A stretch of DNA of 64,000 nt from Arcuatula senhousia. Its lineage: Eukaryota; Mollusca; Bivalvia; Mytilida; Mytilidae. Where the stretch lies: positions 77,748,355-77,812,354 of the forward strand of contig OZ020304.1 of the NCBI GenBank assembly GCA_963971305.1, given 5' to 3'. The position numbers and the translations under genes are program-made. The notes under the pieces were generated by a model, which worked only from the letters and a program-made list of their open reading frames with translations, ran no database searches and was not told the DNA's origin. This document shows, in pieces, positions 12,501 to 24,100 of this stretch (positions within the stretch are counted from its first letter, which is position 1; the number at the start of each line of letters is the position of its first letter).

Positions 12501-12722
12501 TTATACCTATAGTATTTTGCATGTGCCTATTTTATAAATGTACTGTTTCCATGTGCTTCAACCTAGTGCTGTCTTTAATTATGTTCATTATGTCATTGTT
12601 GTATATGTGTGTAATGTTTGTGATGTAATGTCGGTTTTAAAAGCTCATTAGAGCTTGTGTTATTTGTTTTGTAACTGTACCGACTTTATAAATAAATATT
12701 ACTTGACTTGACTTGACTTGAT
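9582..12722 (+). mobile_element. 5'-truncated non-LTR retrotransposon (LINE) with ACTTG tail
   Basis: The homology starts abruptly at about 9582 inside the endonuclease region. It continues through reverse transcriptase and a 3' UTR of about 470 bp and ends in a pentanucleotide tail (ACTTG repeats, about 12700-12722) after TAAATAAATATT. This is the structure expected of target-primed reverse transcription with a microsatellite tail. The clade is not certain; an APE-type endonuclease plus RT layout fits the Jockey/CR1-like group. The 3' UTR 12240-12700 has repeated TATGTGTGCTTATACCTAT blocks. Confidence 0.92.
9584..12236 (+). pseudogene. LINE ORF2: AP endonuclease (partial) + reverse transcriptase, broken by one stop and one frameshift
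   Basis: The endonuclease remnant shows GAYKPPN, FLGDMNFD, LLDVILTN and an SDVHNL form of the SDH motif. The RT has KKATGFDQVS, VVPVHKKN, NYRPVSVLPAISKFFERAM, motif A ILMDLSKAFDCL, motif B GVPQGSILGPLLFN, catalytic YADD (about 11402-11413) and LLGVTFD. Two lesions: a TAG at 10352-10354 in an otherwise continuous frame (10355-10681 reads on as EIYKKQRN), and one extra T in the T-run near 11810, after which the frame resumes with ESSTKNIEYIQERALRF and ends at TAG 12236. Only two lesions over 2.6 kb suggest a fairly young copy. Not mobile as it stands. Confidence 0.93.
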
Positions 12723-13645
12723 AAAAGTTATCAAAACATGTTTTTACAACCTTCATTTATGTCACATTTTGTTTTTACAAGCATTAAGATACAACAAAAG
12801 TGTCACCTGGGTGTTCTAATTACTCAACACATTTGATAACTAGACAAAATTATATTAATTCTTTGTAATTTCTGTTTAAAATTGACATTTCACTTTATGG
12901 GGCCATTCGGTAACTTGCATAAAGTTCTCTGACAAATTGGTTATGCTAATAAGAGGAATCCACTGTAATAGCAATATAAAAGTTTTATGAGCACCTCCAT
13001 ATCTCAAGAACTACAAGTATTGGTCCTAGGTTGATGAAACTTGGTGTGCATATGCCCCAGTAGTAGCTCAGCACAGTTGCATCAACATCTTTTAACCTTG
13101 TCCTTGATTTTTCAATTGAGTAACTTTGATAATTTCAATACATATTATAGCAAAGTAAAAGTTTTATATGTATGAGCAGGAACTACAAGTCAGAGGTTTG
13201 TAAAACTTGATATGCTTATTTCATGTATTTTAAGTGCTATGCCGTTACAGGAGCATCCTCATCTTTTGACCTGGACCTTGGATTTTCAGTTGATTAACTT
13301 TGATAGTTTTAATTGGTGTTTTGGGGAAATGTGAGTTCAGGTATTTTTTTTTTCTCAATTAATAAACTAATGAATGTATAGTGGAATAACAAGATATTAT
13401 AATGGTGCCAGCAGGCGAGACATACTTAAGTGTTAACTCTTGTAGGTTATGTTGCGTACACTTATTCCACACCTCATTATCTTCTATCTTGTTAGTATGT
13501 AAATCTGTACAGCAAACTAAGGTTAACTTTTGAGTTAAGTTGATTCATAAAATTTTCAAACCTCTAAATGAAAACCTTCAGTACCAAAAACTCACTAACA
13601 TAAATCAAAATCAACAAGTAAATCTGTGAGCTAATGCTCACTAGT

Positions 13646-14414
13646 GATACCCCCGCTCCCCAAACTAAGCCATGCATACAAGTTTGAATACTCTGCAGAC
13701 AGGAAATAGTTGACCTAGGAACATAAAATCACTATACACCATATGGAACAATAGGGTAAAGCTATACACAAAATATCAGACCTCTATCTCATGTAGTTGC
13801 TTGGGAAACTGTGACACAAATTTTGCATTTATGTCCATTATGTGTAAAAACCTAAGTATTCGGTAAACAGGAAGTAGTCTACCTACCACCATAAAATCGG
13901 TATACACCATATGGTACTATAGGATAAAGCTATATACAAAATATCAGAACTCTATCTCATGTAGTTGCTGGGGAAAATGTGACGGAAATTTTGCATTTAT
14001 GTCCATTATGTGTAAAAACCTAAGTATTCGGTAAACAGGAAGTAAACTACCTAGGAGCATAAAATCGGTATGCACCATATGGTACTATAGGATAAAGCTA
14101 TATACAAAATATCAGAACTCTATCTCATGTAGTTGCTGGGGAAAATGTGACGGAAATTTTGCATTTATGTCCATTATGTGTAAAAACCTAAGTATTTGGT
14201 AAACAGGAAGTAAACTACCTAGGAGCATAAAATCGGTATACACCATATGGTACTATAGGATAAAGCTATATACAAAATATCAAAACTCTATCTCATGTAG
14301 TTGCTTAGAAAACTGCGACGGAAGTTTTGTTACGGACGAACGGATGAACGGACAAACGGACGAACGGACAAGGGTAAAACAGTATACCCCCCTCTTCTTC
14401 GAAGCGGGGGTATA
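13646..14414. mobile_element. Tandem-array element with TIR GATACCCCCGCT
   Basis: The left end GATACCCCCGCT (13646) and right end AGCGGGGGTATA (14403-14414) are inverted. The body is about four ~168 bp units (GTATTCGGTAAACAGGAAGT, then 'caccatatggtactatagg', then 'ctcatgtagttgct'). Before the right end sits a stretch of ACGGACGAACGGAC-like words at 14330-14370, shared with other families in this window. Confidence 0.85.
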
Positions 14415-15162
14415 ATTACCTTAAAGCAGCTGTGCAAAGTTTTATCAAAATCTGTTCCAGTATTTTCAAAACATCAAATGAAAACTTTCTTAAGGAATGG
14501 AAAGCAGTACCAATGAGCCATTCAAATATCAAGTCTAAATAAGCAAAGAAAAAATCAGGAAACACAAACATCTGTTAGTGGTCAACCATGCAGAAAATAT
14601 AGGTCACAACCAGCATTCAAAGCATGCAATGTTCATAGCATCACAAGGAGAATCTTCTTTACCAATATCATTGATGTGCAAATTCTCAGTAAGTGGGAAT
14701 GGACTTTAACCATTCTTCTGTATTAAGTGGTCATTCATGCGAAGAATATAGGTCACAGCCAGCATCCAAAGCATGCATTGTGCTAAGCACCACTAAGTGC
14801 AGTGTATGGATCTTAACCATTCTTCTGTAAGTGGGTGTGGACCCCAACACCAATGCTAACGCCATCTCCGACGTTGACGCCAGGGGTATCACATAAGCCC
14901 CCCTCACTTTCATGAGTTGAGCTAAAAATCAAACCAACAGGGAAGTCAGGTGCTCCAGAAAGGTAAGCAGTTCCTGGTTGTTGTAACCTGTCACATTTCC
15001 AACAATTAAATGTGGTAAAGAATGGCATTACAATCATTATGACAAATCAACATAGGAACAGATGGATGAGCATCTAATAACAATACCTTGCAATTTTATA
15101 GGAAGGGTAATAAAACCAGGTTAAAATTAAGAATATAAATATTTATTAAATAAAAGAATGTA
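14415..15162. other. Spacer downstream of TRMT6 with a duplicated ~150 bp segment
   Basis: Two related segments (14578-14720 and 14726-14835) share 'atataggtcaca', 'ccagcat', 'caaagcatgca' and TTAACCATTCTTCTGTAA. A retroelement 3'-end fragment (reverse orientation) lies near 14945-14990. No coding sequence recognised. Confidence 0.5.
15142..15147 (-). terminator. Polyadenylation signal of TRMT6
   Basis: On the minus strand this reads AATAAA, 16 bases past the TRMT6 stop codon (15163-15165). It would give a very short 3' UTR; more distal signals cannot be excluded. Confidence 0.45.
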
Positions 15163-18100
15163 CTACGTAGGTTTGGCTATGGTGGTAGCTGTCAGCAGGT
15201 AACCTCCTCCTCCACTCATCCCAATGTGTGGGTGTGTCCTCATTGGTAGTACCTACAAAATATATTAAATATTCTGTAATTAGAAGTGAGAAGAAAAAGC
15301 TAGGTCAGAAAAAAAATTATACTGTGCATGCCATGTTGAATGCTGTATGTCCAATATGGACAGTCAAAAGTTTAAACAAATGCATTCTGATGGTGGGTTG
15401 ACAAGTATTATTGTCACAAAAAGACATTGGTGACTGGCATAGAATTTTTAATGCAAAATATGAATGTGAATTGATCACTCGATCAAATCTAATAATAAAT
15501 TTTCGGTTGGATTTCAAAGAGTGTACAATCTGGGTTATTAAATGGTGAATGTTCCGTAGCGGCAGGTAGGTGGTGAAGAAATTTTTGTAACAGGTTTCTC
15601 AGTCAGTAACACGATATTTGGTATACAGCATCAGGATGGGGTCCAATGAAGTGGGATAAAGTGTGATTCAATTTCAAGATTGTTGCTTATCTACTTCTTG
15701 TTTAACTTAGTCTAACTATTTTTGACTTTGACAGATTTTGTACATTGTACAGGAGACACTTGGTACAAGTCCAACAAAACATGAGCAAACAATATAATAT
15801 AACATACCTGGTATTCTCTTAACCAGGTCTCTGTTAATCTGTAACTCACTAATCCTCCTCTTTCTCTCATGTAGGCATAACAATCCATTAGTGGCTACAA
15901 AGGGAGAATGAGAAAACAGTAGATAAATTAGAATGATATCACTGCCCGAAATAGGCCCTCACCGTTTTGAATTGGGCAAGTGATATTTTTTTTAAATTAT
16001 GTTGAACAAATAAGGAAACTTTGCATAAAATATGGTTTGGGCCAGTAGATTGGTTTATTTCATATCAGGCAGGCATTGTGATATCAAAATGTTTGGTTTA
16101 ATAGAAATAACTTTTCAAAGGAGCTTTAGGTGTAGTTTTATGGTTAAACTAGCAAGTGCAATTTAATAGTTAACAGTTTTGATGAAAACTGCTGCAAAAT
16201 TGAAGAGTTGATCAATTCAGAAGATATCGATTATATAACAGACTGACATACCTCTTTATACTGGCTATAGACCACCACTGGTCGAGCTGGAGCTACATAT
16301 TCCAGTAAGGCTAATACAATAGGTGTTGGATGATATTTACATGCCACAATCAATCTGAAATGATATATTGCCAAATCAAAACAAAGATTAAATTATGCAT
16401 GGTAAAAAAATAAATAAATACAATTAACAATAGAGTCTGTGGTACATACATGTGATTCTCCCCCTGGGAGACAAAATCTCCTGACTTTTTTACCTATAAA
16501 CCACTCTTCCGACTTTAAGCGTAATCTCCCACTTTTTCAAGACATAACAAAATTTTAGTTTTATAAACATTTTTATTGTTCAGTCATAAAACATTTAGCT
16601 GTATATCAATAAGGCAGACTTTAATTTAACAGGTAAAAGTCATAATGAAAGGATTATTGTAACAATTTACATGATAATTGTAAATAAAGAGCTTGAGAAT
16701 AATAAGTGAAGCCAGGTATTTTTTGCACATGTCAGGGCCCTTCATAGACAATGAAATGCAATTTTAATGAGTGTTGAAAATCTCTCGTTTTTTTTACCAA
16801 TATCCAGCCAAAAAGAATCTTAATCTCCAGCTTTGTCTTCGTGGATATGTCACATGTATGGTGGTATTTTCTTTAAAATTCAAGTGTTGAAGCTTAGTTG
16901 TTAACTTCTACAAAAAACTCTCTCTATACAGTGTTCTCCTTTTTTCAAAAAGGTAAGGTGGGTGTTTTGAAAAACCACTGACCAACCGGGTTTTTTCTAC
17001 TGCTTAAACCTTATCAACTGGGTTTTTTACAGAGGCCAATCTAGAGGGAAGTTCAGGGGTCTTGGTTCCTTTTTTGTTGCAAAAATTTATGATTTCATGC
17101 AAACTGTTGGCAAAGTTTGTCAAAATAGATTTGGACCCCCCTCTTGTTCTGAAGACCCCCCTTTTTTTTTAAATATGAGAGTGATTGTTTTAATAAAACC
17201 ATAAAATGCACAGTATACAAACAAAGATACAGTAATAATAGCCGTAATTAAATCAAGGCTATTTAAAGAATTTTCTTTTATTTTTGTTTGGGCTAGAGTT
17301 ATCTTTCTTTTCCTAATAGTTAGCCAATATGTTAATTTTCCCGCCAAAAAGTCACATGATCACAGCTCAGTAAATATCAATATTCTTTTTCTTTCAATTA
17401 AACCTTTGAATAAACCACGTGGATGCATGTCATTCTGGACACGTGCCAGCAATTTTTTATTTACATTTTCTCCATTTTTGATTGGATGATAAGAAATTTA
17501 CATACAATAAATTATTCTTAGCCCTCCTGTTTACCTTGTCGGCAAATTTCTTTTATGTTTGCTGGTCACCTATCGATCTATGGTTTTAATTGGCTTGGGT
17601 TATAAAAGTGTCATTCAATGTCTTCATTCAATTAGTAACAAAAGACCTTATTAAACATGGAATTTTTTGAAAATTGCCGACCACCTTACCAAAATGAAAG
17701 GTGGTCGGCTCTGGAAAAAAGGTGGTCGGCACACCCGGCTTAAATGGCGAATGGAGAACACTGCTATATATAGATATAACTTATAGATTGTCCAACTGAA
17801 TCATTGACAACCATCATGCATATTTTTCTATTCTCAATTTGATCTTCTTCCTCTGGGTACAGTTTCATCAAAATCTATCAGGCATTTTAGGATGAGCTGC
17901 ACATACAAGATATGTAAAAAGTTATTCCTAATTACCCCTTCCTAACTTTGTTTGGGGGGTAAAAATAAGATTACGTTAATAATAGAATTAAAATGATAGA
18001 CAGAGAGGACCAAGGGCATGAACAACTCACCCATCCATGTTTTTCTGTAACAACAGTGTCTTGGCTTCTCTAATTGACTGGTTCTTTACCTGTCTACTTT

Positions 18101-21100
18101 TATCTCTAGTGTCCTAAAAAAAATTCAAACAAGTTACCTGTATCATGAACTGCAATCTATCAAAATCGAAAGTCTACAAGTATTAAAACTTTTACTTGGA
18201 TATTAATTTTAATAAAATCTGTCGAAGTAAAAAATGGCCAGATTTCATTTAAAAGGAAGTAGAAGAGCTACAGACCTGAAATTGAATCCCAGGGTTGATG
18301 CTGTATACCAAATATCAAGAGGATGTGATTAGTACTTGCTGAGAAAGCTGTTACGAAAATTATTTCCCAATATGCCAGACATTCACCATTCTATACCCCT
18401 TGAAATCTGGCCAAAAAAGGATTAATCTTTAAAAAAGATTTTTCTTAATGAGTACAACACTCCATTTTTTTGTGTCTAATGGTCCAAAATGACTACATTA
18501 AGTTATAAGACATATAAACCTAATTCTTATCAGACTTTTGTAAATATGGTTTGATCATAGTAGCCTTTGCTGTCAGGGTTTTAAAAGAATAGTTGAATTT
18601 ACAATAAGCAGTACACTGAATTTTCAAATCCATTTATTATGTTTTTGTAAAAGAAAGAAAATTCATAGCCTATTGGTGTGACTACCTTATCCCGATATCT
18701 CCTCTTTTTCTTGTCTTTTTTGTTGGTATTTTCATCTTTATCTTTGACTTCCTTCATCTCTACATCATTATTGCTATTATCATCCTCTTGACTAGCAATG
18801 TTACTTTCATTTTCAGTTTCTATTTTTACTTCAGACTGTTCTGTACTTTCACTTTCATTTACTTCAGCAATCTGAGTGTTTGTATTTTCACTTATTTGAT
18901 CAGCTGGTGTGCTAGGGTCATGAATTAAGTTCACTTGATTTAGAGGAAAACTGTAGAGATTTTCTAATGATTCTTTAGGAAAGTCCATGGCATCTAATAC
19001 AGGCCTGAAATTCAGAAAAAAAACCCATTATTTTCCATGGTTATAAGATATTTAACTCCTAGTGCACACGCTGGTTTAATTGTTACATAAATTTTAAATT
19101 GGTTTAGTTTAAGGTAGATGGGGTTTCTTAATAATCATCCATAAAATTTTCTTTAATTTTGGTCTCGGCTAGCACTAAACTGGTACTATAAATCTCAATA
19201 ATAAAATTAAAAGTTCACCATAAAATTTTTTGTAGAAACGACTTTGAAAAATGCATGATTTTTGTAATATTTATATAGGATCAATAAGGAAAATTCAAAT
19301 TTTCTTTATCTAAAAAAAATCTACTCCATAGATTTATCTTAAAATCTGAGAAAATCTTTGTTTTGTATGGATTTTAAAGTTTACTAAACAAAAAATAAAG
19401 TTCACCATCAAAATTTTTTTAAAAAGTGAAAAATGTGTATTTTCCCTATTATTTCTATACAAATTATCTCCCCTGAAAAAGTATGGGAAAATATCAAAAT
19501 ACAAAAAGAAGGTGTATTATGTCCATTTTGTTGTTGTAATAATCCATTTTAATGTTGACCTAGCCCAATAGAAATCAATTAGAGTATTAAGCATTATTTA
19601 TTTTAAAGTTATAATAGATGTGCAAACAAATATGCTCAGTGAAAGACACCCCATCTACCTTCAGAATGAATTTTGGCAGCATGTTCTCAATGCTTTTAGT
19701 TTTTTATACTGTGCTCTTGACTTTACTCCTATAATTCAAGAGGTCTCATACAATGACTTTAAAGCCAGCTAACCTCCAATGTTTGAGTACCTTTTCAACC
19801 TTTAGATAAAGCCTCTCTGAGGAATATCTTACAGACATAACACACACCTTACAATCTAGTATGCTTTAAGGTGATATTTATATTACCTTGATGTTTCTCC
19901 TGCATAGAAATGAATCACTTTTCCATGACCTAAAAATATCAAAAATCATGTTAATAATTATATTTGCCTATCATCTTTTAAAATTCTGACTAAACATGAC
20001 ATGGTATCTTACAGAAATTATATATACATGTACATATGAATGATTATTGGTGACTTAAATTTAAAAAAACAAACCTTAAAAAGAGCCTTAAACAGGAAGT
20101 AAAAGTCTGAAAATCACTTAGGACATAGTTTGCTATATTGAACCACCTTTCAAAATTTCAAATTATTCTCTATAAAGTTTCTGAGTAATTTCATATGAAC
20201 CCAGCCCAAAACAGGAAGAAGTCCCATGATCTAAAAGTTCCTTAGGATGTCCAGTTTGTCATATACCTTGCCGAATTTAAAATCACACTCGGTTTCTGAT
20301 AAAAGCTTGACAGAATTTTGTACAGACTTACATGAGCAAAACTTATTTGCCCCCATACACACATTGAAAATAATTTGGTGTAAAAAGTGGTTCATAATTG
20401 TTTATCTGTGTTTATTATAATGTCAACTCAGAATGCAGCATACGTCAAGACTAACAGCTACATTTCAAAATTTTCACAATTTCTCAACAACATACTCACT
20501 ATACACTGAGTCAACTTGAACAGTTAATGTAGTTTATCTTGCTCAACTATACAACTCAATCTTGTCAATAGTGTTGACTGCACCACAGATCATGAACAGT
20601 AATATAGAAGGAGAAATATCTCATCTCCAAGTCTCTACAGGTCAATATCTAGAACTTACCTCCAAGCCTCTCTAATAAAGCTCCTACAACCAGCCCATTA
20701 CAGGAATCAACAACTGCCATGTTACAATGAGCATGTACATTACTATAGGTCAATATCTAGAACTTACCTCCTAGTCTCTCTAATACAGCTCCTACAACCA
20801 GCCCATTACAGGAATCAACAACTGCCATGTTACAATGAGCATGTACATTACTATAGGTCAATATCTAGAACTTACCTCCGAGTCTCTCTAATACAGCTCC
20901 TACAACCAGCCCATCACAGGAATCAACAACTGCCATGTTACAATGAGCATGTACATTACTATAGGTTAATATCTAGAACTTACCTCCAAGTCTCTCTAAT
21001 ACAGCTCCTACAACCAGCCCAATACAGGAATCAACTACTGCCATGTTACAATCAGCATGTACATTACTATAGGTCAATATCTAGAACTTACCTCTGAGTC

Positions 21101-24100
21101 TCTCTAATACAGCTCCTACAACCAGCCCATCACAGGAATCAACTACTGCCATGTTACAATGAGCATGTACATTACTATAGGTCAATATCTAGAACTTACC
21201 TCCAAGCCTCTCCAATACAGCTCCTACAACCAGCCCATTACAGGAATCAACAACTGCCATGTTACAATGAGCATGTACATTACTATAGGTCAATATCTAG
21301 AACTTACCTCCGAGTCTCTCTAATACAGCGCCTACAACCAGCCCATTACAGGAATCAACAACTGCCATGTTACAATGAGCATGTACATTACTATAGGTCA
21401 ATATCTGAGCAAGTGTGTCAATTCTTATATGGCTGAAATATCAGACAAAAAGTAGGTACTTACAAATAAAGGGAAAAAAATTACTGAAACATTTTCAATA
21501 CATTTTTTGTCATTAGAATCTTTTTTAAGTAACATAATTGCATATAATTAATGAAATGATTTTCACCAGACATATGAAAGCTTTCCTCTGATTTCACTAC
21601 TGTAACAGTAGGACAGTAAATTATATATAGAACAAGTATTCTATACCATATTTTAGCATTTTCCTTCACAGTTTAAGCCATACATGAAGAATAATGATTC
21701 ATTGTAATTACCCTATTTAAGCAGTCGGCTACCAACAGTATTTAAATTACATAGAGATAAATACTTGATCTGAGTTTGTTTCTATATTTTATGAGTTGCC
21801 TTTGCAATGTAATTTATACATAAAATAATAATGGATCAAAGTTCTTTACCATATTTTAGCAGGTGCCTTCCCATGGTACATTTCACACAGTAGCCGGGCT
21901 GTTGGCTTCAGAACTGTAAATATCTGTAAATGTCTGAAAAGCAATAATGAGTGTAAAAAATTGATACCAAACTACAGATACCAAAACAGGCATCAATTGA
22001 AGTAGTAATTTTGGCTAATCTGAGTGTTTACATATCAGGAAACAAAATAGGCTTAGAAAATCCTAACATGTTTTGTCATTAATGTTTTCAGCTAAGGTAT
22101 GAAGAAAAACTTTACAAATCATAAGTTTTTAAGGAACATGCAAGCATATAGATCATTTTTATAAATATTAATAATCTATACAAAATATAATGCTTACTTT
22201 TTCTTCTTTTTCTTGATCCATTTTTCCTGTGAGTACTCTGTCTTGGCTTTAAATGTTGTACTGTTCTCTATTAACTGTTCTATAATTGCCTACAATGTAT
22301 ACATTAATATGTGTGTACAGTCTGTACTGTTTTATTCTTTGTTTATCAAGACATTGGTATTGTGTTGATAAATCTATTCAACAAAAAGGTGTTAGGTTCA
22401 AACCTTCATGTCTCCTAAAGGTAATCCACTTTAGCACTAACACTTCTGTATTGGAGAAGCATCTTAGTCTAAATTTTCAGGTGCCCTGAGATTATTTTTC
22501 TCTGTGGAAAAGATTACTAGAAATCTTAGTTTTGATTTTGGCATCCTCAATTTGATACCTCTTTGTATTATGCTGGGCCATTCATATTCTAGTTATTTGG
22601 TTTTTTCAACTTTTGACCATGAGCATCTCTGATGAGACTTATTAATAGACAATAAATAGTCAAACACAATTTTATATTTCTAGCCTGGAATTTGTGGCAA
22701 TTTTATTTTTGTTTAGAAAAAGAGTTTCTGAATAATCAACTCAAAAGGTATAGGTAAAGGGAGAATACTATATTGCCAAAATTAACAAACTTAACTCAGA
22801 TAAGAGGTTTAAAGATACCTTGAAGACTAAAAACTTTATACATATTTCTTTAAGATATTCCAAAACAAATTTATAAGAAATAAACCAAATAATTTGTTAC
22901 CTCCCCTTCCATTCCTGTTTGTTTCATCTTCTCGATATCATCACGTGACAGTTTCTGATTGGAATCCAAGTCCTGTAATCCTCTGTTGTCTTTACCTTGT
23001 ATTGTACCTATAAATAAAGCCAATGTATAAACAGGAGGCTCCCAGGAGCCTGAATCGCTCACCTGGTCCTTAAGCCATAAGTATTGTACCAATAAATATA
23101 GCCAATATATAAACAGGAGGCTCCCAGGAGCCTGAATCCCTCACCTCGTCCTTAAGCCATAAGTATTGTACCTATAAATAAAGCCAACATATAAACAGGA
23201 GGCTCCCAGGAGCCTAAATCGCTTATCTGGTCCTTAAGCCATAAGTATTGTAACTATAAATAAAGTCAAAGAATAAAAACTGATATTATATAAAGGTATC
23301 AAATAACTGACTAATGATAATAATTAATATACCAATTACTGTCAAACAAATAAGAAGACAACGAGAGAACACACCAAAGACAACAAAGTTTTGAAATTAA
23401 TGTTGGAATTATTTTCTGTTATAAATACTGTGACTCAATTATCAATTTTTGGGGTGTTTTTTTGTGTTTCAGTTTTTGTTTTTTTGTTTGTAAAAATTAT
23501 CATGAAAATTATAGCAGCAAAACAGCCCTCTAACATTAAAACGTGAAATATTAATGTTATCACAAAAATAAGTTGGTTTACAGTATATATGCATAACTAT
23601 AACTTCTTACACTGAAACTCTTCATCTAATTCACTTTTGTCGACCTTGACCATTTCTCCATTGGTGACCCTGAATGTAGTTCCATAGGAATGACCTATGA
23701 CCCCATCCAATGTGAACTTGGTTTTATCTAACCAGACAGACCTACAATGAGATTAATAAACATGGAAATCTTTGCAGAGTGATATTCTTGTGCTTTTGTT
23801 TTTATGTTAAAAAATTCTCAAAAGAATTAAACTCACTTTTATCCAATGATTCAGCTAATATTGAAAACCTATTAATCATTTTCTGGCGAGTATTACCTTG
23901 TACTGTAGATTCGTTTATTTTTGTGCTGCATAATCAATTAAAAAAATAAAATAAAAACAAAAAGCATTTTATTGGATTTTTACAACTCCACATGTTGCTT
24001 GTTGTAACCAATGTAAAATTAAGGATGTTCGAGGGTGACTTTGAAAGTGATGAGGTTTTGAAATTAAGGACTTAAATCATAAGGGAATACTTAAAAATAC

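Larger units (their letters stand above)
9350..12965. mobile_element. TA-flanked DNA element (Tc1/mariner/pogo-like MITE) interrupted by a LINE
   Basis: Inverted ends CAGTGGATTCC (9350-9360) and GGAATCCACTG (12955-12965), each flanked by TA (9348-9349; 12966-12967), with a second shared block CTTATTAG near both ends. Without the LINE the element would be about 475 bp with no transposase, so it is non-autonomous. The superfamily is inferred from the TA duplication and short TIR. Confidence 0.8.
9186..13428. mobile_element. Tandem-array element, outermost layer of a three-level nest
   Basis: A repeat unit beginning 'ttttatgagcacc', then 'ccatatctcaagaact', then 'gatgaaacttgg' occurs at about 9197 and again at about 12976, with a decayed third unit near 13160. 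The right end (GGTGCCAGCAGGCGAGACAT, near 13405-13425) is the same terminus as in the elements at 30778-32096 and 62578-63512. The left terminus is not clear. It is split by the DNA element at 9350-12965. Confidence 0.55.

Noticed and set aside
18599..18988. 129-codon minus ORF as an independent small protein
   Set aside because: It is TRMT6 exon 8 read from an internal Met and past its donor at 18685; the exon begins further upstream at 19004.
20651..21300. TRMT6 echo copies as mutually exclusive exons
   Set aside because: They lack a proper acceptor, polypyrimidine tract and the upstream IRIDTLAQILT codons; the gap between donor and next copy is too short for an intron.
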